NCBI GenBank assembly: GCA_016866255.1
Contig: VGMY01000013.1
Coordinates: 1 to 61,200 of the forward strand
Length of the DNA stretch: 61,200 bases
Direction: 5' to 3'
Source of the DNA: Bacteroidota bacterium
Lineage (GTDB): Bacteria; Bacteroidota; Bacteroidia; Flavobacteriales_D; Crocinitomicaceae
Below are positions 15,885 through 25,950 of this stretch, piece by piece; positions within the stretch are counted from its first letter, which is position 1, and the number at the start of each line of letters is the position of its first letter. The position numbers and the translations under genes were made by a program. The notes beneath the pieces were generated by a model. That model was not told the DNA's origin. It saw only the letters and a list, made by a program, of their open reading frames with translations, and did no database searches.

Positions 15885-16876
15885 TTTACAATGTATTGGT
15901 CAAAATTTTTGTGCTCCATTCGATGCAGTTCTTCCAGCGAAAAACCCTTGAAATAAGCATAAGTTCTTCTCAAGCCTTCCTCTCGTGCAATGCGGGGCTG
16001 CCAATCCAAAAGGGACTTGGCCAAGGCAATATCAGGACGACGCTGCTTTGGATCATCGGCGGGTAAAGACCCAAAGCTTATTTTTTGTTCAGTATTTGTA
16101 AGCATCATGATTTCCTTAGCAAAATCAAGTATAGTTATTTCATCAGGATTTCCCAAATTAACAGGAAGTGCATAATCGCTCATCAAAAGGCGATAAATGC
16201 CTTCAATCATGTCATCAACATAACAAAAAGAACGAGTTTGGGAGCCATCTCCAAAAACGGTCAGATCCTCGCCCCTCAGTGCCTGACCAATGAATGCCGG
16301 CAAAGCCCTGCCATCGTTAAGTCGCATTCGAGGTCCGTAGGTATTGAAAATTCTGGCAATACGAGTTTCGAGGCCGTGAAAAGTATGATAAGCCATAGTC
16401 ATCGCTTCTTGAAAGCGTTTTGCTTCATCATAAACTCCCCTGGGGCCTATAGGATTTACATTTCCCCAATAGGTTTCTTTTTGTGGATGAACCTCCGGAT
16501 CGCCGTAGACCTCAGAAGTAGAAGCAATTAGTATTCTTGCCCGCTTTTCCTTTGCTAAACCCAAACAATGGTGCACTCCCAAGGAGCCAACTTTAAGCGT
16601 TTGAATAGGAATTTTTAAGTAGTCAATAGGGCTAGCCGGTGAGGCGAAATGCAGAATGAAATGCAAATCTCCGGGTATGTGGATGAATTTTGAAATGTCT
16701 TGTCGGTAAAAGTCAAACTGCTCAAGGGGTAGCAAATGTTCAACATTGCTCATCTTTCCCGTAATCAAATTATCCATGGCAACAACATGAAAGCCCTCCT
16801 GAATAAATCGGTCACAAAGGTGCGAACCAAGAAAACCCGCTGCACCTGTAACAAGAACTTTCTTTCTTTGCGTCAT
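15881..16876 (-). CDS. UDP-glucuronate decarboxylase (UDP-xylose synthase)
   Basis: The 331-residue extended SDR has NAD site [11 protein letters not shown] near residues 10-20, followed by [25 protein letters not shown] and the RVYDEAKR-type catalytic region (GVYDEAKRF). The ASPASP and [11 protein letters not shown] wording is characteristic of UXS enzymes, which turn UDP-glucuronate into UDP-xylose. The upstream ugd supplies its substrate. The gene overlaps ugd and wbpD by four bases each. Confidence 0.88.
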   Translation of the reverse strand: MTQRKKVLVTGAAGFLGSHLCDRFIQEGFHVVAMDNLITGKMSNVEHLLPLEQFDFYRQDISKFIHIPGDLHFILHFASPASPIDYLKIPIQTLKVGSLGVHHCLGLAKEKRARILIASTSEVYGDPEVHPQKETYWGNVNPIGPRGVYDEAKRFQEAMTMAYHTFHGLETRIARIFNTYGPRMRLNDGRALPAFIGQALRGEDLTVFGDGSQTRSFCYVDDMIEGIYRLLMSDYALPVNLGNPDEITILDFAKEIMMLTNTEQKISFGSLPADDPKQRRPDIALAKSLLDWQPRIAREEGLRRTYAYFKGFSLEELHRMEHKNFDQYIVK

Positions 16877-18171
16877 CTGCCTATGCTAAAATAATCAAAA
16901 CCTAAGGCTTTTACCTCTTCCAGATCAAAGATGTTCCGTCCATCAAAAATCGCAGGGCTTGCCATCTTAGACTTCATTAGCGCAAAATCAGGTTTGTGAA
17001 AAACCGCCCATTCAGTGCAAATAATCAGGGCATCAGCCATTTCTAAAGCGTCGTAGGGACTCTCACAATATTCTATCGCATCGCCCAGTTCTACTTTACT
17101 ATTATCCATGGCTTTTGGATCGTAAGCCTTTATCCGAACCCCCAAAGACAAAAGCTCGCGCAAAAGATACAGTGCTGGTGCCTCCCGGATGTCATCGGTG
17201 TCAGGTTTAAAACTCAAGCCCCATACTGCCATTTTTTTTCCCGATAAATCGTTATTGAAATATGTTTTCAACTTGGGAAGCAGGGCAAGACGTTGCTGTT
17301 CATTGACCTGCATTACAGCCTCCAAAATTTTAAAACGATACCCACCCGAAATACCGCTGTAGTGCAATGCCTGAATGTCTTTTGGGAAACAGGATCCGCC
17401 ATATCCCATACCGGGAAACAAAAAGCGCTTACCTATTCGATCATCGGAACCTATACCCAGCCTTACCGCATCTACATCTGCACCAACTCTTTCGCAAAAA
17501 TTAGCGATTTCATTCATGAAGGTAATTTTCGTGGCTAAAAAAGCGTTGGCGGCATATTTGGTTAATTCTGCGGATTTTTCATCCATAACAATGATGGGAT
17601 TTCCTTGCCGAACCAAAGGCTTAAATAAATTTTCAATCGCCTTAATGGCTCGCTCATCGGTTGAACCGATGACAATTCGATCGGGTTTCATGAAGTCATT
17701 TACGGCAAACCCCTCACGCAGAAACTCAGGATTGGAAACCACGCTGAACGAATGCGAAGTGCGTTTACTGATGCATTCGCGGACTTTTTCGGCCGTTCCC
17801 ACCGGCACCGTACTTTTATCAACGATTACCGTATAAGATTCAAGCAAAGGACCAAGATCGTTCGCGACTTTTAAAATGTGCTTTAAGTCGGCCTGACCAT
17901 CAGCATCCGGTGGTGTGGGTAAGGCTAAGAAAATAACCTCGGCACCCTGAATACCCTCTTTCAACTTTGACGTAAAGGATAAGCGTTGCTCCTTCAAATT
18001 CCGTTCTAGGAGACTCTCCAAGTTTGGTTCAAAAATGGGCATTACACCCTTTTGCAAGGCAGTAATCTTCTGCTCATCGATATCGATACACGTCACAGCG
18101 TTACCCAACTCAGCTAAACACGTCCCCGTAACTAAGCCCACGTAACCGGTTCCGATTATGGCAACTTTCAT
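16873..18171 (-). CDS. ugd: UDP-glucose 6-dehydrogenase
   Basis: The 432-residue enzyme has NAD site [18 protein letters not shown] at the very N-terminus, the SNPEFLREG motif and the catalytic Cys in [10 protein letters not shown]. It makes UDP-glucuronate for the neighbouring decarboxylase. An upstream ATG at 18201 would add ten residues, but the start at 18171 is preferred because it puts MKVAIIGTG at the N-terminus as usual in the family and lies two bases after the wbpE stop. The Cys and Lys residues of the active site are all present. Confidence 0.93.
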   Translation of the reverse strand: MKVAIIGTGYVGLVTGTCLAELGNAVTCIDIDEQKITALQKGVMPIFEPNLESLLERNLKEQRLSFTSKLKEGIQGAEVIFLALPTPPDADGQADLKHILKVANDLGPLLESYTVIVDKSTVPVGTAEKVRECISKRTSHSFSVVSNPEFLREGFAVNDFMKPDRIVIGSTDERAIKAIENLFKPLVRQGNPIIVMDEKSAELTKYAANAFLATKITFMNEIANFCERVGADVDAVRLGIGSDDRIGKRFLFPGMGYGGSCFPKDIQALHYSGISGGYRFKILEAVMQVNEQQRLALLPKLKTYFNNDLSGKKMAVWGLSFKPDTDDIREAPALYLLRELLSLGVRIKAYDPKAMDNSKVELGDAIEYCESPYDALEMADALIICTEWAVFHKPDFALMKSKMASPAIFDGRNIFDLEEVKALGFDYFSIGR

Positions 18172-18173
18172 CG

Positions 18174-19298
18174 TTAAAAAAAAGATTGAACTGTTGAACA
18201 AATATAAGCCAGCTGATCAGGCTGCATTTCGGTGTGCATGGGAAGACTGATAACCCGCTCGGTCAAAAAATCCGTAACCGAAAGGTTTGTTGACGCCAAG
18301 TCAAAGGATGCAAACATCTTTTGACGATGTGCGGGTATTGGATAGTAAATCATGCTTGGAATTTCTTTATCGTTTAGAAAGGTTTGCAAGGCATCGCGGG
18401 ATTGAGGAGGAACTTGGAGCGTATATTGGTGAAATACATGATTCGAATGGTTGGAACGTACCGGTATACTCACGCCAGCTAAGCCAGCAAAGGCCTCGTC
18501 GTAAGCATTGGCTAAATTTTGTCGTGCGTCAATGTAGGAATCCAATTGACGTAATTTTACCCTTAATACTGCGGCTTGAAGGGAGTCTAAACGGGAATTA
18601 CACCCGACTGTATCGTGATAATAACGTTTGGTTTGACCGTGGTTCGCAATTCTACGTAAGGTTTGCGCGAGTTGATCATCGTTGGTCATCATAGCGCCTC
18701 CGTCGCCATAGCAACCCAAATTTTTACTCGGGAAAAAAGAAGTGCACCCAACATGGCCGATAGTCCCCGTCTTGACCCTTGCTCCTGTGGTGTACCTATA
18801 ATCGCAACCGATAGCCTGCGCATTGTCTTCAATTACAAAAAGTTCATGTTCATCGGCAATGCTCATGATCGCCTCCATATTGGCCGCTTGACCGTATAAA
18901 TGAACCGGAACAATGGCTTTTGTTTTCGGGGTAATCGCAGCTTTAACTGCGTTTGGGTCGATGCAAAAGGACAAAGGATCGACCTCCACAAAAATTGGAG
19001 TTAATCCAAGTAAAGCAATGACCTCGGTGGTAGCGATGTAGGTAAAAGAAGGAGTAATGACCTCATCACCGGGTTGCAATCCAAGCCCCATCATCGCCAT
19101 TTGTAGTGCATCCGTGCCGTTAGCGCATGGTATTACGTGTTTAACTTGCAGATAATTCTCTAACTCTTCTTGAAACCCCTGAACCTCGGGGCCGTTGATG
19201 AATTGTGCTTTGGTGATTACGTCTTGTATGGCGGCATCGATGGAAGGTTTAATCTTCTCATATTGGGATACTAAATCCACCATTTGAATTTTTTTCAT
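18174..19298 (-). CDS. wbpE: DegT/DnrJ/EryC1 sugar aminotransferase, WbpE-like
   Basis: The 374-residue PLP enzyme has FINGPEVQGFEE-type N-terminus, HLYGQAA, EDNAQAIG and the PLP-lysine region TSFFPSKNLGCYGDGG. It would transfer the amino group to C3 of the keto sugar made by WbpB. An ATG at 19349 is possible, but MKKIQMVDL at 19298 fits the family. It is the first gene of the leftward operon wbpE-ugd-UXS-wbpD-wbpB-wbpA-rfbB-cpsB-sixA. The sequence TAATTTTG lies 15 bases upstream of the start (19314-19321) and is a good -7 box. Confidence 0.88.
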   Translation of the reverse strand: MKKIQMVDLVSQYEKIKPSIDAAIQDVITKAQFINGPEVQGFQEELENYLQVKHVIPCANGTDALQMAMMGLGLQPGDEVITPSFTYIATTEVIALLGLTPIFVEVDPLSFCIDPNAVKAAITPKTKAIVPVHLYGQAANMEAIMSIADEHELFVIEDNAQAIGCDYRYTTGARVKTGTIGHVGCTSFFPSKNLGCYGDGGAMMTNDDQLAQTLRRIANHGQTKRYYHDTVGCNSRLDSLQAAVLRVKLRQLDSYIDARQNLANAYDEAFAGLAGVSIPVRSNHSNHVFHQYTLQVPPQSRDALQTFLNDKEIPSMIYYPIPAHRQKMFASFDLASTNLSVTDFLTERVISLPMHTEMQPDQLAYICSTVQSFF

Positions 19299-19313
19299 TC
19301 CTGGAATTATGAA

Positions 19314-19321
19314 CAAAATTA
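19314..19321 (-). promoter_or_regulatory. Likely -7 box of the nucleotide-sugar operon
   Basis: On the minus strand the sequence is TAATTTTG, a full match to the Bacteroidota -7 consensus TAnnTTTG. It is placed so that transcription would start just upstream of the wbpE start codon at 19298. I see no TTG at the expected -33 distance, so the promoter is only half supported. Confidence 0.4.
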
Positions 19322-19338
19322 AGGATTTTGAATGAGCC

Positions 19339-20151
19339 ATGAAAAGCAAATACGCCCGAAAATGGAAGTGCGGTAAAAAGTATGTACTTTTAACCGTGCG
19401 AATTTCAATGGTCCTAATGCTGTATGGAGTTGTGCAGGCTTCCGCACAAACTTTATCAATAGATACCGCTGCAGAGTCAAAAGTATTGGTCTCTGTACAC
19501 TACGGAACGGGTTGGACAGGAGGGGATCTGGTAAACCGTTACGGTTACATAAATCTGGTGGGTTTTGGTGTTGGGTACAAAATGCGCAATAATTGGTTTA
19601 TGCAAACAGATGCCTCTTTTCTTTTTGGTTCTCAAGTCAAGGTTCCGGGCCTTTTGAGCGGAATTACCGATAGCTATGGAAACATTACCGACGTAAACGG
19701 CAGTCCAGCGACGGTTAGCGTTCTTTGCCGGGGGGTTTCGGCTAACATTCAGGCAGGAAAAATCATTCCGCTTTCAGCGTTTCAACGAAACGCTGGGTTG
19801 ATGGTTCACCTGGGGGCCGGATACCTGAACCACCGCATTAAAATCGAAACGCAAGACCAAGTTGTTCCAATGATTGAATTGGATTATAAAAAAGGATATG
19901 ACCGCTTGACAACGGGAATTGGAATGATGCAATTTATTGGGTACGCTTACATACCGCGCTACAGTTTTTATAATTTTTACGCCGGCATTTATTGCATTCA
20001 AGGAATTACAAAAGAACGCAGAACTGTTTATTTTGATCAACCCAACCAACCTGTTTCTACCAAAAACCGCTTGGATATTCTTGTAGGCCTCAAAGTGGGT
20101 TGGTTTATCCCCTTCTATGCAACCCAAAAGGACTATTACTACGAATATTGA
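19339..20151 (+). CDS. Probable outer-membrane beta-barrel protein
   Basis: The 270-residue protein has a long N-terminal hydrophobic signal ending in ASAQT near residues 34-37. The mature part alternates short aromatic-rich strands with turns (GFGVGYKMRNNWFMQTDASF, YAYIPRYSFYNFYAGIY) and ends with an aromatic tail (DYYYEY), as in small outer-membrane barrels of Bacteroidota. No specific family is recognised. It overlaps the presumed start of waaA by four bases (TTGA), so it may be linked to lipopolysaccharide biogenesis. Confidence 0.72.
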   Translation: MKSKYARKWKCGKKYVLLTVRISMVLMLYGVVQASAQTLSIDTAAESKVLVSVHYGTGWTGGDLVNRYGYINLVGFGVGYKMRNNWFMQTDASFLFGSQVKVPGLLSGITDSYGNITDVNGSPATVSVLCRGVSANIQAGKIIPLSAFQRNAGLMVHLGAGYLNHRIKIETQDQVVPMIELDYKKGYDRLTTGIGMMQFIGYAYIPRYSFYNFYAGIYCIQGITKERRTVYFDQPNQPVSTKNRLDILVGLKVGWFIPFYATQKDYYYEY

Positions 20152-21404
20152 CGCGCCTTCTGTACGATATAGCCATTCAACTGCTTGGAATAATCCTATT
20201 CATGGGTGGCTTATTTCATGAAAAAACCCGAAAAAGATGGAAACTTCAAAAGAATTGGAAAAACCACCTGCCGAAAGAACCCGTCGATTTATGGGTACAT
20301 TGTGCTTCCTTAGGAGAATTTGACCAAGGTCTCCCGATAATGTGGGCATATCGTAACGATTTTCCAGCAGCCAAGATAATGGTGAGTTTCTTTTCGCCTT
20401 CGGGCTATGAACACTACCACAAAAGAAATCATTGCGTTGATTACGCTTGCATTCTACCTTTAGATACACGAAATAACGCCGTTTATTTTTTGGAAAAAAC
20501 GCAACCCAAAATGGCGCTCTTTGTGAAATACGAATACTGGTTAAATTTTATTTTCGCCATTCATAAAAAAAACATCCCGATCTATGCAGCTGCAGCATTG
20601 TTTCAACAAAACCACCCCGCCTTCAAGCCTTGGGGCGGGATTTTTCGAAGGGGCCTGCGCAAATTCTCTTTCTTTTTTGTGCAAAATGAGGATTCTAAGA
20701 CGTTGCTAAAGGGAATTGGAATCCATCAAGTGAGCGTTGTAGGAGATCCACGATTTGACAATGTTGTCGGACAAAAACGGCACCACGAGCAGCAGGAAAA
20801 TTCCGATGAAAATCTTTCCGAATTGCACAAAATATGTGAAAATCAACGCGTATTAATCGTTGGCAGCAGTTGGAAAAAGGAAGAAGAAATCTTGTGCGAG
20901 GTACTCGACCCTTTACCCTTCGATACAATCATCCTTGCGCCGCACAATGTAAGTGACGCTCATTTGAGCGAAATTGAAACCTTATTTGGCCCAAATTGTT
21001 GCCGTTTAAGTCATATCAAGGACTATCAGCAGGAGCCAATCATTTTGGTGGATTCAATCGGTTTACTACACCAACTATACCGTTTAGGAAGTATGGCTCT
21101 GGTAGGGGGCGGTTTTACGGGAAGATTGCACAATATTTTAGAACCTGCTGCTTATGGCCTGCCCGTGGTATTCGGCCCGAAAATCGGACATGTTCCGGAG
21201 GCTAAACTTTTTATTGAACAAGGAATCGCAAAGACTTTTTCCAACGAAGAGGAACTGCTTTCGGCCATACAAGGTTTGCTGGTATCTTTGGAGGAACGCA
21301 AGTCAAGAGCAACAAACTTGATGTTAGAACAATGTGGGGCAACTCAAAAAATCATGCATGCCCTCAAGAGTAGGCCCGCTTATCGCGCCGCTCCATCCAA
21401 TTGA
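20148..21404 (+). CDS. waaA: 3-deoxy-D-manno-octulosonic acid (Kdo) transferase
   Basis: This 418-residue GT-30 glycosyltransferase has a membrane-anchoring N-terminus (LLYDIAIQLLGIILFMGGLF), the conserved WVHCASLGEFDQ near residue 50 with the catalytic Glu, the VKYEYWLNF motif, and the C-terminal GGGFTGRLHNILEPAAYGLPV nucleotide-sugar site. It attaches Kdo to lipid A at the inner membrane. I place the start at TTG 20148, overlapping the upstream stop; a TTG at 20100 would add 16 residues. The 3' end overlaps the opposing purF-like gene by 41 bases. Confidence 0.92.
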   Translation: MTRLLYDIAIQLLGIILFMGGLFHEKTRKRWKLQKNWKNHLPKEPVDLWVHCASLGEFDQGLPIMWAYRNDFPAAKIMVSFFSPSGYEHYHKRNHCVDYACILPLDTRNNAVYFLEKTQPKMALFVKYEYWLNFIFAIHKKNIPIYAAAALFQQNHPAFKPWGGIFRRGLRKFSFFFVQNEDSKTLLKGIGIHQVSVVGDPRFDNVVGQKRHHEQQENSDENLSELHKICENQRVLIVGSSWKKEEEILCEVLDPLPFDTIILAPHNVSDAHLSEIETLFGPNCCRLSHIKDYQQEPIILVDSIGLLHQLYRLGSMALVGGGFTGRLHNILEPAAYGLPVVFGPKIGHVPEAKLFIEQGIAKTFSNEEELLSAIQGLLVSLEERKSRATNLMLEQCGATQKIMHALKSRPAYRAAPSN

Positions 21405-23268
21405 TGAAGGATTTATTCACAACTTTATTTCCTCCCGGCGTGGGATAATCACCGGAAAAATACCAATCGCCGAGGTGCCCTGGACAGGCCTTATGAACGT
21501 TTTCAACTGATTGAAACACTATTTTTAGGGAAGCACTCATATCCTCAGGTTTAAGAAGATGAGCAATTCTGTCAGCAATTTCCTCATCGGTAAACGGATT
21601 GTAAATGGCTTTAACCGCATTAGTAACTTGCTCTTTTGGCAGCGTTATTTGTTTTTTACACGAATCATATACCTCCTGAATGATGTTTTCCAAGCCGCGT
21701 TCTCGGAGTAGTGAAATCGCAGCGTTAAAAGCAACAAAATCGCCAATTTTTGCCATATCTATTCCGTAACAATCCGGATATCGAATTTGTGGGGCTGAAG
21801 ATACCACCACGATGCTCTTCGGCTCCAACCTGTCCAACATTCGCAGTATGCTTTTCCTCAAAGTAGTTCCTCGAACAATGCTGTCGTCAACCACTACCAA
21901 GTGATCCTTCCCTCGTTGAATTGAACCGTAGGTCACGTCATAAACATGGGTAACCAAATCATCTCTCTCCGAATCTTGGGTGATGAACGTACGCAATTTG
22001 GCATCTTTGATGGCTATTTTTTCAATGCGTGTTCGTGCTTCCAGAATTTCGGAGATTGCTTCTTTACTTGCGTCATTTCCTAAGGCTAAAATAAGCTCAG
22101 CTTTCTCTAAATTATGCAAGCCTTCAATCGCTTTAATCATCCCATAAAAAGAAACTTCGGCCGTATTCGGAATGTACGAGAATACACTGCGTTCAATCTC
22201 TCCATTGATAGCTTCTACCACTTGAGGAGCCACGAGATGCCCCAACATTTTACGTTCCTTATAGATATCCTTGTCCGATCCTCTCGAAAAATAAATACGC
22301 TCAAAAACGCATTTTTTTATTAATTTCTGCGATAATATAGGTTTTTCTTCCAATCTCCCATCGGATTGAACGATCAACGCATTTCCTGGTGTAAGTTCTT
22401 TTACCTGTTCATCCCTCAGGTTGAACGCCGTTTGAATTACCGGTCTTTCCGAGGCCACGACCACTACTTCATCGTTCTCGAAATAAAATGCGGGACGAAT
22501 TCCAGAAGGATCGCGAAGCACAAATGCTGCGCCATGGCCGAATAATCCTGCCATTACATAACCCCCATCCCACTTTTTCGCGGCTCTTTCCAAAACCCGA
22601 CCAATATCCATTTTGTCGCGAATATGATTTGATATTTGCGATTTATCGTACCCCAGTTGCTTATATTCGTTATAGATTCGTTCGTTCTCTTCATCTAAAA
22701 AATGACCGATTCGCTCCAATACCGTTACGGTATCTGACATTTCTTTAGGGTGTTGCCCCAAGGCCACTAAGGAATCAAAAAGTTCATCAACGTTGGTTAA
22801 ATTAAAATTGCCCGCCAATACCAAATTCTTGGTCATCCAATTATTTTGGCGCAAAAATGGGTGGCAATTTTCGATGGCATTTTGACCGAAGGTCCCGTAG
22901 CGTAAATGCCCAAGAAACACTTCTCCGGTAAACCCTGCATTCCGTTTCAAATAGTCGACATCCTTTAGCTTCTCAGGACTCTTGCGCTCAATTGTTTGAA
23001 AGCGCTCAAACACTTGTTCAAAAAGATCTTGAATAGGATTCGGTTTTACAGACCTAGCTCTGCTGATGTACCTTTCTCCAGGAGCAACATTTAATTTAAT
23101 ATTGGCCAAACCAGCTCCGTCTTGACCGCGGTTGTGCTGTTTTTCCATGAGCAATTGCATTTTATGCAAACCATAAAATGCTGTGCCATACTTTTCAAGG
23201 TAAAAACCCAGGTCTTTTTTAAGGCGTAAAAATGCGATTCCGCATTCATGTTTAATGGCGTCGCTCAT
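21364..23268 (-). CDS. Amidophosphoribosyltransferase homologue (long form)
   Basis: The 634-residue protein has a class II glutamine amidotransferase domain followed by a phosphoribosyltransferase domain. The nucleophile is Cys9 in HECGIAF, so a short propeptide (MSDAIKHE) must be removed. RGQDGAG is conserved, and the PRPP-binding motif VVVDDSIVRGTT is intact. PurF catalyses the first step of purine synthesis. At 634 residues it is over 100 longer than usual PurF; Bacteroidota often carry such a long form besides the standard one, so its exact role is uncertain. It converges with waaA. Confidence 0.85.
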   Translation of the reverse strand: MSDAIKHECGIAFLRLKKDLGFYLEKYGTAFYGLHKMQLLMEKQHNRGQDGAGLANIKLNVAPGERYISRARSVKPNPIQDLFEQVFERFQTIERKSPEKLKDVDYLKRNAGFTGEVFLGHLRYGTFGQNAIENCHPFLRQNNWMTKNLVLAGNFNLTNVDELFDSLVALGQHPKEMSDTVTVLERIGHFLDEENERIYNEYKQLGYDKSQISNHIRDKMDIGRVLERAAKKWDGGYVMAGLFGHGAAFVLRDPSGIRPAFYFENDEVVVVASERPVIQTAFNLRDEQVKELTPGNALIVQSDGRLEEKPILSQKLIKKCVFERIYFSRGSDKDIYKERKMLGHLVAPQVVEAINGEIERSVFSYIPNTAEVSFYGMIKAIEGLHNLEKAELILALGNDASKEAISEILEARTRIEKIAIKDAKLRTFITQDSERDDLVTHVYDVTYGSIQRGKDHLVVVDDSIVRGTTLRKSILRMLDRLEPKSIVVVSSAPQIRYPDCYGIDMAKIGDFVAFNAAISLLRERGLENIIQEVYDSCKKQITLPKEQVTNAVKAIYNPFTDEEIADRIAHLLKPEDMSASLKIVFQSVENVHKACPGHLGDWYFSGDYPTPGGNKVVNKSFINWMERRDKRAYS

Positions 23269-23341
23269 GGCAACGCGAAAATAGTTAAAGGTCTCCCATG
23301 GCGGCCTTTATTGTTAATTAAAAGGCTAAATCGTTCATAAC

Positions 23342-23674
23342 TTAATGCCCTCCCGGTTGGCAACATTTAGGCAGGAGCAAAACAGCTTCAGGATAAGCCT
23401 TCACATCATCCGCATCGTAGCCAACCTTGGCTACTGCCAAACGCAAACAACTCGCTGTATTTTTCGCTGGTCTGTATACGCAAATAGCAACTTTAGTGTC
23501 CAAGTCCAGTTCAGCATACTTTACACCTCGCTGGTTATTTAAGGACGATTCAATTCGTTGCTTACAATCTTGGCAAAGCGCCGAGGTTTGAATAAACAAG
23601 GTGTCAAACTTATTTTTTTGGCAGTATCCCAGGCTGCACGAACTTGCGAGAAGGATAAAAAACAGGCATCTCAT
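23342..23674 (-). CDS. Secreted heavy-metal-associated (HMA) domain protein
   Basis: The 110-residue protein has a signal peptide (MRCLFFILLASSCSLGYC) and one HMA-like ferredoxin-fold domain with the metal-binding CQDC pair followed by KQRIESSLNNQRGV and later VGYDADDVKAY. The C-terminus adds KCCQPGGH, a further possible metal site. It overlaps the TonB receptor gene by four bases, so the two form an operon for handling a soft metal such as copper at the cell envelope. Confidence 0.78.
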   Translation of the reverse strand: MRCLFFILLASSCSLGYCQKNKFDTLFIQTSALCQDCKQRIESSLNNQRGVKYAELDLDTKVAICVYRPAKNTASCLRLAVAKVGYDADDVKAYPEAVLLLPKCCQPGGH

Positions 23675-25950
23675 CGTTTTTTTGTTTTTAAATTATATGT
23701 TATTCCGGCATAAACATTGATGCCTGGAATTGGTCCCCAAACCATCGTAGCGTCGAATCCCGGGTTTTGAGGATCGTTTGCAAAGATAATGGGGTTTGGT
23801 TGTTTGAAATTCAATAAATTTTCCACGCCTAAATAAACCCTTATTTTATTGATTTGATAGGCAACTTGACCAAAAACGTAGGGATACCATGGAGAATATG
23901 AGTCCGAATTACCTGAAACCTGGTATCCATTTGGCATTCTCATCGGACCTACAAAATTCCCTGTTAGATCAGCTTGCCACCGTTTATTCAGCGAAACCCA
24001 CGAGGCCGTTACTAAAATACGATGCATAGGAACCATGGTTTGTTGTTGCCGCACCCCGTTTAATACCCCCGTCACGAGCACGTATTTATAGGCACCACGA
24101 AAACTAAATTGTTTCGAAAAACTCCCCTCAAACTCAGACTGGAATGCCAAGGACGAAGAGGAACGATCCATAAAACTGAGAACGATGAATTGATCTGATA
24201 CGTCCCTGTCAAGGATCAACTGACGTTCGAACCAGGTATAATACAAATCGGTGGTGTAGGTTAGTTTTCGATTGAAAAGTTGCCATTCTGTGGCGATGGA
24301 ACCCCCAAAATTCCAAGATATTTCAGGAAGTAATTTATCGGGAATTATCCAATACTTGTTACTGGCCATCAAGGCATTATTTTCCATCAAATAATTAGGT
24401 GACCTCCAACCTTTTCCGCAGGTGGCACGAAGGTCGGTTTTAGGCGTCAATGCATACTTCAAGTGCATCCTCGGTATGAAAATAGCCCCGAAAAGCGAAT
24501 GGTAATCCCACCTTACACCCGTCTGGCATGAAAGGCGGTTTAGTTTTAGCGCGTATTCCGTAAAAACTCCCGTACTGATTTCCGAGCGATTCAAGACATG
24601 GGTGTCCACCGTCTGATCGATGGCTAGAAAATTAGATGCAATACCCGACTTTACTTGATGTACTCCATCCTCGCTCGAACGTTCATAAATAAGGGAAATA
24701 ACGTAACGTTTTTCGTTGCCAAAAATCTTCCGTTGGCCTCCCAAGGCGTTCCCGCCAAAATATCCCTGTGCATTGTGGCTTTTGAGTTGCTGAATTATCC
24801 CCAACGATTCGCCTTCTCGCTTGCCAAAGAAACCCGTCTTAGCAGTTAGCTCCAAGTGCCGGTTGGCGAACTCCATGTGAAAAGGAAAAAGAAGCGGTGA
24901 ATTAGGGGATTGACCGCCAAAACGGTGGTCAGAATATCCGTAAATGGCGAACTGCGCCTCCATTCTCCGTCCGTTATATTGCCAACGATTCATCGCAGAA
25001 ATGTTTTGATAAAGGGGTAAATCCAAAAACCCGTCGTGGTTTTCATCGATGTTCGTTTTATTGAAAGAACCGTTCAGCAGAACAGAAGTCCCCCATTGAT
25101 CGTTGAACTTATGGCTTACCATCGCATTTGCTTCAGCACGGCCAAATCGGTTGCCATATGCATTTAGCAACAAGCGATCCGATTCCAATGGACTTTTTAG
25201 GCTGAGGTTGATTAAGCCCGCCATGGACTCATGGCCGTTAACTACCGACCCGGTTCCTTTCGAGATTTGAATGCCATCAAGCCAAATTCCCGAAAAAGAC
25301 TGCAGCCCACTTGACGCTTCTAAGCCGCGTAAAAAAGGCACGTTTTCAAGCTGAAATTGCGTGTAAATTCCATCTAAACCTAAAAGGTGTATTTTTTTTG
25401 CCCCCGAAACTGCATCCGTGAGGTTAACGTCTATTGAAGCATTGGTCTCAAATGACTCCGATAAATTACAGCAGGCAGCCCTCCTCAATTCCGAAAACCC
25501 AATGCGTTCCAACTGGACAATGCTTAACTTAACCATTCCGTTATTGGCCTTGCGTTGCACAATTACTTCCGGCTTAAGTTTGTCGCTGAATAAGACGAAA
25601 GAAAGTGCTGAAAATCGATCTTGCTGTTGGATAATGAGCGTATCCGAAATGTACCCGGAAAGAGATGCGACTAAGGTATCCGGCGATTGCCTTCCTGGAA
25701 AAATCTCAAATTTACCGTTGGCATTTGTAAAAACCGCTTTCTTCGACCGAAGCAATTTTACTTTTACCCCGTTCAGTGGGATGGTATCCGTTAATCGAAC
25801 ACCTCGAATATACCCGCGAACTTGCCCGTAACTAAAATTAAAAGAGGAAAACCCAAGAAGGTAAAAAATGGCGATAAAATATTTCACAGGAACTCTCCTA
25901 TCAAAAATAAATAAAATAAGTAAAATCGTAAAACTTGAGCTTTTAAACAT
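23671..25950 (-). CDS. TonB-dependent outer-membrane receptor, probable metal uptake
   Basis: The 759-residue protein has a signal peptide, a carboxypeptidase-like regulatory domain (GVKVKLLRSKKAVFTNANGKF...GY), a plug with the IHLLGLDGIY and GIWLDGIQISKGTGSV motifs, and a 22-strand-type barrel ending in an aromatic tail. The pair of adjacent cysteines in the plug (RRAACCNLSE) and the partner HMA protein suggest a metal or metallophore substrate, which is inference. ATG 25950 overlaps the end of the EamA gene by 8 bases; a GTG at 25893 giving VPVKYFIAIFYLLG would make a more typical signal peptide. Confidence 0.85.
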   Translation of the reverse strand: MFKSSSFTILLILFIFDRRVPVKYFIAIFYLLGFSSFNFSYGQVRGYIRGVRLTDTIPLNGVKVKLLRSKKAVFTNANGKFEIFPGRQSPDTLVASLSGYISDTLIIQQQDRFSALSFVLFSDKLKPEVIVQRKANNGMVKLSIVQLERIGFSELRRAACCNLSESFETNASIDVNLTDAVSGAKKIHLLGLDGIYTQFQLENVPFLRGLEASSGLQSFSGIWLDGIQISKGTGSVVNGHESMAGLINLSLKSPLESDRLLLNAYGNRFGRAEANAMVSHKFNDQWGTSVLLNGSFNKTNIDENHDGFLDLPLYQNISAMNRWQYNGRRMEAQFAIYGYSDHRFGGQSPNSPLLFPFHMEFANRHLELTAKTGFFGKREGESLGIIQQLKSHNAQGYFGGNALGGQRKIFGNEKRYVISLIYERSSEDGVHQVKSGIASNFLAIDQTVDTHVLNRSEISTGVFTEYALKLNRLSCQTGVRWDYHSLFGAIFIPRMHLKYALTPKTDLRATCGKGWRSPNYLMENNALMASNKYWIIPDKLLPEISWNFGGSIATEWQLFNRKLTYTTDLYYTWFERQLILDRDVSDQFIVLSFMDRSSSSLAFQSEFEGSFSKQFSFRGAYKYVLVTGVLNGVRQQQTMVPMHRILVTASWVSLNKRWQADLTGNFVGPMRMPNGYQVSGNSDSYSPWYPYVFGQVAYQINKIRVYLGVENLLNFKQPNPIIFANDPQNPGFDATMVWGPIPGINVYAGITYNLKTKKR

